Shown here one piece after another: positions 1 through 5,587 of a DNA stretch of 7,353 nt. The stretch is from an uncultured Actinomycetes bacterium (GTDB taxonomy: Bacteria; Actinomycetota; Actinomycetes; Nanopelagicales; Nanopelagicaceae). The notes under the pieces are model-generated. The model had not been told where the DNA came from, made no database searches, and saw only the letters and a list, made by a program, of their open reading frames with translations. The stretch is taken from the NCBI GenBank assembly GCA_903822245.1, contig CAIJOE010000015.1:1-7353 (forward strand). The letters are read 5' to 3'. Every line of letters starts with the position of its first letter. Position 1 is the first letter of the stretch. A program made the position numbers and the translations under genes.

Positions 1-35
1 ATGTGACTGGAGTTCAGACGTGTGCTCTCCGATCT
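1..35. other. Residual Illumina adapter at the contig end (not genomic)
   Basis: Bases 3-35 match the Illumina TruSeq/indexing adapter that starts GTGACTGGAGTTCAGACG and ends CCGATCT. One T is missing from the usual CTCTTCC run, so it reads CTCTCC here. Bases 1-2 (AT) are probably the edge of the sample index. Seen from the minus strand this is ordinary read-through: genomic DNA ends at base 36, followed by AGATCGG and the rest of the adapter. The first reliable genomic base is therefore 36. The stretch has no stop codon in the frame of the neighbouring FAH-family gene, so a gene caller would extend that protein into it. Confidence 0.97.
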
Positions 36-737
36 TCCAGCAGGCGTACCGGTCAAAATTATGTCCCCGGGAAGCAAAGTCATCGCGGCTGTAATAAATT
101 CAATAATTTGAGGAATTTTAAAGATCATTGAAGAGATTGGCTCACTCTGCTTTACCTCACCATTTAGCGTAGTAATAATCTTTTGGGATCCCGGCACAAA
201 TTCAGTTTCAATCCAAGGTCCAACCGGGCAGAAAGTATCAAATCCCTTTGCTCTAGCCCATTGGCCATCTGACTTCTGGATATTTCTAGCTGTTACATCA
301 TTAGCAATTGTGTAACCAAAAATAACTTCATTTACCCGATCAGCTTTAACGTCTTTACAAATACTGCCAATAACTATCGCCAACTCTCCTTCGAAATCAA
401 CACGATCTGCAATCCGCGGCCAAACGATTTTGTCATTTGGACCAATTACTGAAGTATTTGGCTTTAAGAAAATTATTGGTTCAGAAGGAACATCCATTCC
501 CATCTCGGCTGCATGATCCGCATAATTCTTTCCAACACAAACGACTTTACTTCGTGGAATTGTTGGCGCCAATAAGCGAACATCTTTCAAATCTACTTTG
601 CTTGAAGTTGGTACTCCCCCGCTATAAAGCGGATCTCCGCGCAGGACCAGAATTTTATCTTCATCGTTTAGCACTCCAAAAAGTGGATCACTTCCCAGAC
701 CAGCGCTCTCAGCTGGGGAAAATCGAACGATTCGCAT
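36..737 (-). CDS. Fumarylacetoacetate hydrolase (FAH) family protein, 3' end missing
   Basis: The 234 visible codons begin at ATG (737-735) and encode an FAH-superfamily enzyme. This family holds metal-dependent hydrolases, decarboxylases and isomerases acting on acylpyruvates or 2-hydroxyhepta-2,4-diene-1,7-dioate-type substrates; the substrate here cannot be told. Seen directly: VGKNYADHAAE (68-78), FLKPNTSVIGP (90-100), the metal-ligand segment DFEGEL with E116 and E118, NDVTAR with the third ligand D147, KGFDTFCPVGPW (164-175), and the closing PGDIILTGTPAG motif (223-234). The copy stops exactly there because adapter begins at base 35; relatives continue for roughly 25-35 more residues. 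A short N-terminal domain (about 1-60) is present. It follows the deaminase-like gene after 35 bases. There is no clear Shine-Dalgarno, but a -10-like TAGAAT lies six bases before ATG, so it may have its own leaderless promoter. In many actinobacteria a relative lies beside gltX; that is only a guess for the missing side. Confidence 0.9.
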
Positions 738-743
738 GGTGTG

Positions 744-770
744 ATTCTACCTACAAAAAGGAGGTCTCAA
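744..770 (-). promoter_or_regulatory. Candidate leaderless promoter for the FAH-family gene
   Basis: On the minus strand TAGAAT (749-744) stands six bases before the ATG at 737, the spacing of a -10 box whose transcript starts at the start codon. A TTGAGA (770-765) upstream resembles a -35 box, but the 15-base spacer is short. No Shine-Dalgarno is seen before the ATG, which agrees with leaderless initiation, common in actinobacteria. The -35-like box lies immediately beyond the stop of the preceding gene. This is a sequence match only. Confidence 0.4.
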
Positions 771-772
771 AT

Positions 773-1093
773 TTAGAGTGAAATTAACTCATCCCCGCCG
801 GTAAGAGAAAAAATTAGCGCCGTTGGAGATTCAGCCTTAATAATTTCTATTGATGAAATTGCGGCAACCTCACCAGCAATCACAATTGCTTCAATTCCAC
901 TTATTCCACTGGCCTTAGCAACAGTCAGAACTGCAAGTACAGAGTCAACTTCAAATGAGCCACTTTTGACTGGGACCGCCACATAAGTGCGCCCAGTAGT
1001 GTCGCGCAGGGCCGCTGCAGATTTTGAATTACTACGAGCCATAGTTGCCTTGGCCAAAGTAAGTAATTTTTGATCCTCTGGATTATTGCTCAC
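773..1093 (-). CDS. Cytidine-deaminase-like protein lacking zinc-site residues
   Basis: This 106-residue protein occupies the place, between the CBS/CorC gene and normally era, of a conserved actinobacterial protein often labelled cytidine deaminase (the position of Rv2365c in Mycobacterium tuberculosis). The layout resembles the deaminase fold: an N-terminal helix (about 4-28), a strand with GRTYVAVPV (34-42), a helix with VDSVLAVLTVAKA (49-61), and a hydrophobic strand EAIVIAG (68-74). Real cytidine deaminases bind zinc through an HAE or CAE motif and PCxxC. None is present, and the whole protein has no cysteine and no histidine, so catalysis by that mechanism is excluded. I read it as a non-catalytic relative of unknown role. 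GTG (1093-1091) is the chosen start because AGGAA lies seven bases upstream. It overlaps the CBS/CorC gene by 11 bases, so coupled translation is likely. Confidence 0.8.
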   Translation of the reverse strand: MSNNPEDQKLLTLAKATMARSNSKSAAALRDTTGRTYVAVPVKSGSFEVDSVLAVLTVAKASGISGIEAIVIAGEVAAISSIEIIKAESPTALIFSLTGGDELISL

Positions 1094-1946
1094 GAACTAA
1101 TTCCTGATCATCAACAATTCGTTCTGCCAAGACTGTAGCAATTCTATGTCGGCGCCCAACTGGCCGTTCAGCGGTGAGTTTTATTCCGGCAATCGAAATC
1201 GTACTTCCCGGAATTGGAACGCGACCAAGGGACTTTGCGATGAGACCTCCAACGCTATCAACATCCTCTCGCTCCTGATCACCGAGTAAAATCTTAAAAG
1301 CTTCAGCAAAATCATCAACATTAAGACGGGCAGAGATTCGAGCTCGACCATCAGAGAGCCACTCCACTTCCTCTTGGCTATCGTCATATTCATCTGCAAT
1401 TTCACCAACTATTTCTTCCAAAATATCCTCAATGGTAATCAAACCTGCAGTGCCTCCGTATTCGTCAACAACAATTGCCATATGTATCTGATTACGCTGC
1501 ATATCCTTCAAAAGTTCTAGCGCAGTCTTGGTCTCAGGCACGAAGGTAGCTTTACGGATGTGTTGTTCAACTTTTTCGGTCTGTTCAGATTCGTGACGTT
1601 CATGGGTGCGCCGTGCTAAATCCTTAACATAGGCAATTCCAATAACTTCATCGAGATTATCGGTGATTACTGGAATTCTCGTAAAGCCAGAACGCAGCGC
1701 TAGTGAAAGACCCTGACGTAAAGTTTTACTACCTTCAATCCAAACCATATCTGTGCGAGGAACCATTAATTCCCGAACTAAGGTGTCACCCAAATCAAAC
1801 ACGGATTGCACCATTTCGCGCTCTGAGCCATCAATAATTCCTTGCTGAGTGGCTAGGTCTACCGCTTCACGAAGCTCGGCTTCATTTGCGAATTGGTTTC
1901 TAATCAATGCTGATGCAATGGTTCTAATTAAATTTGGCAGCTTCAC
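1083..1946 (-). CDS. CBS-pair / CorC_HlyC transporter-associated domain protein without DUF21
   Basis: This 287-residue protein belongs to the CorC/HlyC (hemolysin-C-like) family tied to magnesium/cobalt homeostasis and usually encoded beside phoH and ybeY. The first CBS domain covers about 58-112 (VRELMVPRTDMVWI, then SGFTRIPVI). The second covers about 125-182 and carries the diagnostic VVDEYGGTAGLITIEDIL (159-176). The C-terminal CorC_HlyC domain spans about 192-276 (DVDSVGGLIAKSLGRVPIPG at 228-247). Actinobacterial homologues are usually longer, about 430 residues, because a DUF21/CNNM membrane domain precedes the CBS pair. Here it is absent and no hydrophobic segments replace it, so the product should be soluble, like Escherichia coli CorC. 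There is no room for the domain upstream because intact ybeY lies there. The start is GTG (1946-1944), supported by GGAAGG seven bases upstream. GTGA overlaps the ybeY stop by four bases. Confidence 0.9.
   Translation of the reverse strand: MKLPNLIRTIASALIRNQFANEAELREAVDLATQQGIIDGSEREMVQSVFDLGDTLVRELMVPRTDMVWIEGSKTLRQGLSLALRSGFTRIPVITDNLDEVIGIAYVKDLARRTHERHESEQTEKVEQHIRKATFVPETKTALELLKDMQRNQIHMAIVVDEYGGTAGLITIEDILEEIVGEIADEYDDSQEEVEWLSDGRARISARLNVDDFAEAFKILLGDQEREDVDSVGGLIAKSLGRVPIPGSTISIAGIKLTAERPVGRRHRIATVLAERIVDDQELVREQ
1101..1105 (-). promoter_or_regulatory. Ribosome binding site for the deaminase-like gene
   Basis: On the minus strand AGGAA sits seven bases before the GTG at 1093, inside the end of the CBS/CorC coding region. 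It supports the GTG start and therefore the 11-base overlap between the two genes. Confidence 0.6.
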
Positions 1947-2383
1947 TTCTCAGCCTTCCACTGCGCCAAAGTTTCATCTTGTAAATGAAACATAGCTTTT
2001 TCTTCTTCGGCAAGTGCATGATCAAAACCAAGTAGATGTAGTACTCCATGAATCGTTAGAAGAGCCAACTCATCCTCAACACTGTGATTTAGGGCTTGCT
2101 TAGCTGCAAACTCGGGACATAAAACTATGTCACCGATAATTCCAGGTCCTTTTGAGGCAGAAAATGGCTTCATCTCATCCATCGGAAATGAAAGAACATC
2201 AGTGGGGCCAGGTAAATCCATCCACTGAATATGAAGGGCCTCAATCTCGGCCTCATCAACAATTGTGATGCTTAGATCTGAATCTGGGTGGATTCCCATT
2301 TTGTTTAGCGCAAAGGCTGCGGCAGAAACTAAATCATCTTCCTTGCACTTACTCGAACTATTGTTTGCGATTTCTATTCCCAT
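1943..2383 (-). CDS. ybeY: Endoribonuclease YbeY
   Basis: YbeY is a zinc metalloprotein needed for 16S rRNA 3'-end maturation and ribosome quality control in the cytoplasm. At 146 residues this is the normal family length. The signature HGVLHLLGFDH is seen at 112-122, with H112, H116 and H122 as the three zinc ligands. The other conserved blocks are TDVLSFPMDE (61-70) and GDIVLCPEFA (84-93). The ATG at 2383-2381 follows the phoH stop after only five bases and has no clear Shine-Dalgarno, so re-initiation by ribosomes finishing phoH is likely. The 3' end overlaps the CBS/CorC gene by four bases (GTGA). The phoH-ybeY-corC order is conserved from actinobacteria to Escherichia coli (ybeZ-ybeY-ybeX), which supports the call. 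Confidence 0.96.
   Translation of the reverse strand: MGIEIANNSSSKCKEDDLVSAAAFALNKMGIHPDSDLSITIVDEAEIEALHIQWMDLPGPTDVLSFPMDEMKPFSASKGPGIIGDIVLCPEFAAKQALNHSVEDELALLTIHGVLHLLGFDHALAEEEKAMFHLQDETLAQWKAEK
1954..1959 (-). promoter_or_regulatory. Ribosome binding site for the CBS/CorC gene
   Basis: Minus-strand GGAAGG lies seven bases before the GTG at 1946, inside the last codons of ybeY. It fixes the GTG as start and so shows that the DUF21-less form is the translated one. Confidence 0.65.
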
Positions 2384-2388
2384 GGGAA

Positions 2389-3387
2389 TTAGCGATCACC
2401 ACTCCCGGAACGAAGAGCTCTAGGGGGCTTTGCTTTGCCGTCATCAAAACGCTCGTAGGCGCTGACAATTTCACCAACTAGCCGATTTCTAACGACATCC
2501 TCGGCCAATAGATTTATAAAGGAAATATCATCAACGCCATCTAGAATTTCGTGAACAATTCGAAGCCCAGATTGCGCACCATGTGGCAGATCTACTTGTG
2601 TGGTGTCGCCAGTAATTACCATCTTTGAACCAAAACCCAAACGAGTTAAGAACATCTTCATTTGTTCAGCAGAGGTATTTTGTGCTTCATCCAAGATAAT
2701 GAAAGCGTCATTTAATGTGCGCCCTCTCATATATGCAAGAGGGGCAATCTCGATAATTCCACTGGCCATAAGCCGAGGAATCGAATCCTGATCGATCATG
2801 TCGTGTAGCGCATCAAATAGGGGGCGTAGATATGGATCTATCTTTTCCTGCAAAGTTCCCGGCAAGAAACCAAGTCGCTCTCCCGCTTCAACAGCTGGGC
2901 GCGTCAAGATGATTCGATTCACTTGCTTAGCTTGAAGGGCTTGGATTGCTTTGGCCATCGCCAAGTATGTTTTACCAGTACCGGCAGGACCAATTCCAAA
3001 GGTAATTGTGTTCTCATCAATTGCTTCTACATAACGCTTTTGATTTGCTGTTTTTGGCCTGATGGACTTGCCGCGGTTGCTAAGAATATTTAGCGAAAGA
3101 ACTTCGGCTGGATGATCTGCTGGTTCATGATTAACCATCGCAATTGCGCGTAATACAACATCATCTGAAAGGGTCTGTCCGGCTCGAAGTAGAACTAGTA
3201 GCTCATTAACAAGGGATTTAAAGCGGCTGATTTCATCTAAATCGCCACGAGCATGAATTTCATTTCCACGAACGGTAATAAAGATATTCGGAAATGCACC
3301 TTCAAGAATCTTTAAGTGCGAATCATTAGATCCGGTCAGAGCGACCATAGAAATAGCTGCGGGAACGGTGATCAGTGCGGGCTCCAT
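2389..3387 (-). CDS. phoH: PhoH-like (YbeZ-type) P-loop ATPase
   Basis: PhoH/YbeZ proteins are cytoplasmic nucleotide-binding ATPases with helicase-like cores. They act with YbeY in RNA and ribosome metabolism and are often phosphate-starvation-linked in name only. With the ATG start at 3387 the protein has 332 residues. An N-terminal KH-like region covers about 1-75 (FITVRGNEIHARGD at 36-49). The ATPase core follows: Walker A GPAGTGKT (133-140), LTRPAVEAGERLGFLPG (161-177), DPYLRP (184-189), Walker B IILDEAQN (230-237), and VITGDTTQ (257-264). The frame is also open to a TTG at 3420, adding 11 residues and overlapping the HIT gene by 16 bases. Neither start has a convincing Shine-Dalgarno. 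I prefer ATG for its codon and because the family core begins shortly after it. The gap to the HIT gene is then 17 bases. Confidence 0.95.
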   Translation of the reverse strand: MEPALITVPAAISMVALTGSNDSHLKILEGAFPNIFITVRGNEIHARGDLDEISRFKSLVNELLVLLRAGQTLSDDVVLRAIAMVNHEPADHPAEVLSLNILSNRGKSIRPKTANQKRYVEAIDENTITFGIGPAGTGKTYLAMAKAIQALQAKQVNRIILTRPAVEAGERLGFLPGTLQEKIDPYLRPLFDALHDMIDQDSIPRLMASGIIEIAPLAYMRGRTLNDAFIILDEAQNTSAEQMKMFLTRLGFGSKMVITGDTTQVDLPHGAQSGLRIVHEILDGVDDISFINLLAEDVVRNRLVGEIVSAYERFDDGKAKPPRALRSGSGDR

Positions 3388-3404
3388 TAGATCGAATACT
3401 ACTT

Positions 3405-3740
3405 TTAACCTGGGGGCCAAGCGAACGAACGCTGGCCTAGTAGGTGTAAATGAGCGTGAAAGACACTCTGACCAGCAGATTCTCCGGTGTTGTAAACGCT
3501 TCGGTAGCCATCTAGCCCGCGTTCTTTCGCTATCTGATCGGCCACTGCAATCATCTCGGATAAGACCTCAGGAGATTTTTGGCCAACAAGTGAAACATAT
3601 TCAAGGTGTGCCTTAGGAATAATCAAAACATGGATTGGCGCTTGTGGGGCAATATCATTTATTGCAAAGACTTTTTCACTCTCATAGACGAAATTCACTG
3701 GAATTTCTTTGGTGGCGAACTTACAAAAAATACAATCCAC
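3405..3740 (-). CDS. HIT-family (HINT-like) nucleotide hydrolase
   Basis: Histidine-triad proteins of the HINT branch hydrolyse adenosine phosphoramidates and related aminoacyl-AMP species. The triad is seen as HAHLHLLG (95-102), with H97 as the expected nucleophile. The N-terminal DCIFCKF (2-8) carries the CxxC pair common in this branch. VYNTGESAGQSVFH (82-95) precedes the triad, and the chain ends with the characteristic WPPG (108-111). At 111 residues it is full length. I choose GTG at 3740-3738 over an in-frame GTG at 3749: GGAAGG lies eight bases before the former but directly abuts the latter, and family members begin just before DCIFCK. With this start there is a two-base gap after the rsmE stop. 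The cellular substrate is unknown. Position between rsmE and phoH is the usual actinobacterial arrangement. Confidence 0.93.
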   Translation of the reverse strand: MDCIFCKFATKEIPVNFVYESEKVFAINDIAPQAPIHVLIIPKAHLEYVSLVGQKSPEVLSEMIAVADQIAKERGLDGYRSVYNTGESAGQSVFHAHLHLLGQRSFAWPPG

Positions 3741-3742
3741 AG

Positions 3743-4465
3743 CTACCACCTTCCAATTAATGCGCTAATAGCCGATAGCGCAGCAGCTCCAGCATGGGCA
3801 CTTCTAAATACTGGTTCCCCCATTGCCACAACCTTGCCACCACTTTGTTCAAATAGTCCTAATTCTGATTGTGAAATACCACCTTCAGGACCTATAACCA
3901 CAATTATCTCAGCCAGATTATTCATTTCCTTAGTAACAACGCTAGAAAGTTTTACCTTGGCTGACTCGTGAAAAACCAAAAGCGCACTATCACTGGGCTT
4001 GGAAGCTAGAAATCCCCTTGAGTCCATTGGTTGGGCAACGCTGGCAACAATAAATCTTCGAGACTGCTTGGTGGCTGCAAAGGCAGCAACTTGCCATTTA
4101 CTTTGGGTATCAGAAGTAGCCTTCGCAATTGCCCGTTCAGCTGACCATGGAATTATTTGATCTACACCGGCTTGAACAAGTAGTTCGATAGCTTCCTTGG
4201 TGCGATCTGATTTCGGTAATGCCTGCAATACTGTGAACTTAGGTTCTCCAGCAACTTGTATTCCACGTTCGATTACCTGGACAAAAAAACTTGATTTGGA
4301 AATCTCACTTACTTTTGCGCGAACCCAATTACCTTTTCCATCTGAAATTGAGATCTCCTCGCCGACTGCAGTGCGCAAAACCTTGATCGCGTGATGGGCT
4401 TCATCGCCTTTTACTTCAAAGCTTTGCTCTGTTGGTAATGAATCAATTATGAACAAGGTCAGCAT
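3743..4465 (-). CDS. rsmE: 16S rRNA (uracil(1498)-N(3))-methyltransferase RsmE
   Basis: RsmE methylates N3 of U1498 in 16S rRNA of the 30S subunit with S-adenosylmethionine. The 240-residue length is normal. An N-terminal PUA-like domain covers about 1-70 (DEAHHAIKVLRTAVGEEI at 21-38). The SPOUT methyltransferase domain follows: QALPKSDRTKEAIELLVQAG (81-100), SAERAI (108-113), AATKQSRR (130-137), the cofactor-binding knot IGPEGGISQSE (191-201), and the terminal GEPVFRSAHAGAAAL (216-230). That last block replaces the common LRTETA and resembles the actinobacterial LRTSTAG form, with further changes. ATG at 4465 starts directly after the dnaJ stop with no intervening base (TAAATG) and no Shine-Dalgarno, so translation probably depends on dnaJ. 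The dnaJ-rsmE pair is typical of actinobacteria and Firmicutes. Confidence 0.96.
   Translation of the reverse strand: MLTLFIIDSLPTEQSFEVKGDEAHHAIKVLRTAVGEEISISDGKGNWVRAKVSEISKSSFFVQVIERGIQVAGEPKFTVLQALPKSDRTKEAIELLVQAGVDQIIPWSAERAIAKATSDTQSKWQVAAFAATKQSRRFIVASVAQPMDSRGFLASKPSDSALLVFHESAKVKLSSVVTKEMNNLAEIIVVIGPEGGISQSELGLFEQSGGKVVAMGEPVFRSAHAGAAALSAISALIGRW
3749..3754 (-). promoter_or_regulatory. Ribosome binding site that decides the HIT gene start
   Basis: Minus-strand GGAAGG overlaps the last codons of rsmE and lies eight bases before the GTG at 3740. It touches the alternative GTG at 3749, which could not use it, so the shorter reading is favoured. Confidence 0.6.
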
Positions 4466-5587
4466 TTAGCGACCGAAGGCATCTCTAAAACGTCCAAATA
4501 GGCCAGCTGATCCCCCACCACTGCGCTTGTGGATCTCAACCTGGTCACCTGATTCACCGCGGGATTTCGCTAGTGATCGCAAGATTTCTTCTTGCTCTTT
4601 GCTTAACTTTGCTGGAGTTTGAACTTCAACGTGAACAATGAGATCCCCACGGCCATGTCCTCGAAGTTTGGTAACTCCAAGATCCTTAAGTGTCAGAGTC
4701 TGACCACTTGCAATGCCGGCTTTGATTGCCACTTCCTGCTCGCCATCTAGTGTTTGGATCTTGACCTTTGTACCTAAAGCCGCAGCTGTCATAGGTATTG
4801 CAATTGAAATATGTAGATCGTTGCCATCGCGCACTAAGAAGTCATGAGCAACTTCAATAATTTCAACATACAAATCTCCGGCTGGGCCACCACCAGGTCC
4901 AACTTCACCGGCGCCGCTAAGTTGAATTCGATTGCCAGTTTCAACTCCGGCTGGAACCTTTACTGGAATTGTTTTATGCGAGCGAACTCGGCCATCACCA
5001 GCGCACTCAACACACGGATCGCTAATGACAGAACCATATCCTTGGCAGTTATTACATGGTCGACTTGTCATTACCTGACCAATAATTGATCGGGTAACTT
5101 GTTGAACTTCTCCACGGCCTTTACATATTTCACATACTTTTGGTTTGGAATTCTCACGACTTCCACTTCCAGAACATTTCACACAGATAATCGCAGTATC
5201 AACACTTATTTCGCGATCACATCCAAAGCAAGCTTCAGCAAGATCTAATTCGATGCGAATAAGGGCGTCTTGCCCGGCGCGCATACGAGGTCGTGGTCCA
5301 CGACTAGATGTTCCACCACCAAAGAATGCATCCATAATGTCGCCAAACCCGAAGTTTTGACCGCCACCAAATGAAGAGAATGGATCCCCGCCTAGGTCAT
5401 AGCGCTGGCGTTTTTCTGGATCACTCAATACTTCATATGCGGTAGTTATCTCTTTAAACTTCTCCGCGGCGTGTGGGTCAGGATTGATATCTGGGTGATA
5501 TTCCCGAGCAAGCTTTCGATAAACCTTTTTAATGTCATCAAAGGAAGTATCGCGATCAACACCGAGTGTTGCGTAATGATCAGCCAT
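4466..5587 (-). CDS. dnaJ: Molecular chaperone DnaJ (DnaJ2 type)
   Basis: DnaJ is the Hsp40 co-chaperone that binds unfolded clients and stimulates DnaK ATPase. The 373 residues show the complete type I layout. The J domain is 1-67 with HPD at 31-33. A Gly/Phe-rich linker lies at about 66-92 (GGDPFSSFGGG, FFGGG). The zinc-binding region has four CxxCxGxG motifs at C135/C138, C152/C155, C178/C181 and C192/C195. The C-terminal substrate-binding domains run from about 200 to 340, and a Gly-rich basic tail follows. Linkage to hrcA rather than to dnaK-grpE marks it as the second actinobacterial paralogue, often called DnaJ2. ATG at 5587 shares a base with the hrcA stop (TAATG), and GGAG lies ten bases upstream. 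No CIRCE is seen, so any heat-shock control of this gene would come from farther upstream. Confidence 0.97.
   Translation of the reverse strand: MADHYATLGVDRDTSFDDIKKVYRKLAREYHPDINPDPHAAEKFKEITTAYEVLSDPEKRQRYDLGGDPFSSFGGGQNFGFGDIMDAFFGGGTSSRGPRPRMRAGQDALIRIELDLAEACFGCDREISVDTAIICVKCSGSGSRENSKPKVCEICKGRGEVQQVTRSIIGQVMTSRPCNNCQGYGSVISDPCVECAGDGRVRSHKTIPVKVPAGVETGNRIQLSGAGEVGPGGGPAGDLYVEIIEVAHDFLVRDGNDLHISIAIPMTAAALGTKVKIQTLDGEQEVAIKAGIASGQTLTLKDLGVTKLRGHGRGDLIVHVEVQTPAKLSKEQEEILRSLAKSRGESGDQVEIHKRSGGGSAGLFGRFRDAFGR

Noticed and set aside
668..694. TTAGCACTC, a perfect left half of the CIRCE operator bound by HrcA
   Set aside because: The expected right half GAGTGCTAA nine bases later reads GATCACTTC, matching at only four of nine positions. 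The site lies inside the FAH-family coding sequence, not in front of a heat-shock gene, so it is probably chance.
738..772. Possible terminator after the deaminase-like gene
   Set aside because: The CCTCC-TTTTT-GTAGG stretch gives at most a three-pair stem and no proper hairpin with a following T run, so I cannot support a terminator.
756..780. Strong Shine-Dalgarno-like AAAGGAGGT on the plus strand followed by GTG at 778
   Set aside because: The frame from GTG ends after eight codons and no longer plus-strand gene follows. The motif lies in the gap between two minus-strand genes and overlaps the candidate promoter there.
437..781. 114-codon open frame on the plus strand
   Set aside because: It lies antisense to the FAH-family gene, whose motifs and metal ligands are clear on the minus strand; the plus-strand product has no recognisable domain.
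1181..1408. 75-codon open frame on the minus strand within the CBS/CorC gene
   Set aside because: It is an out-of-frame shadow inside a gene with continuous CBS and CorC_HlyC motifs.
3606..3971. 121-codon open frame on the plus strand
   Set aside because: It is antisense to the HIT and rsmE genes, spans their junction and shows no family pattern.
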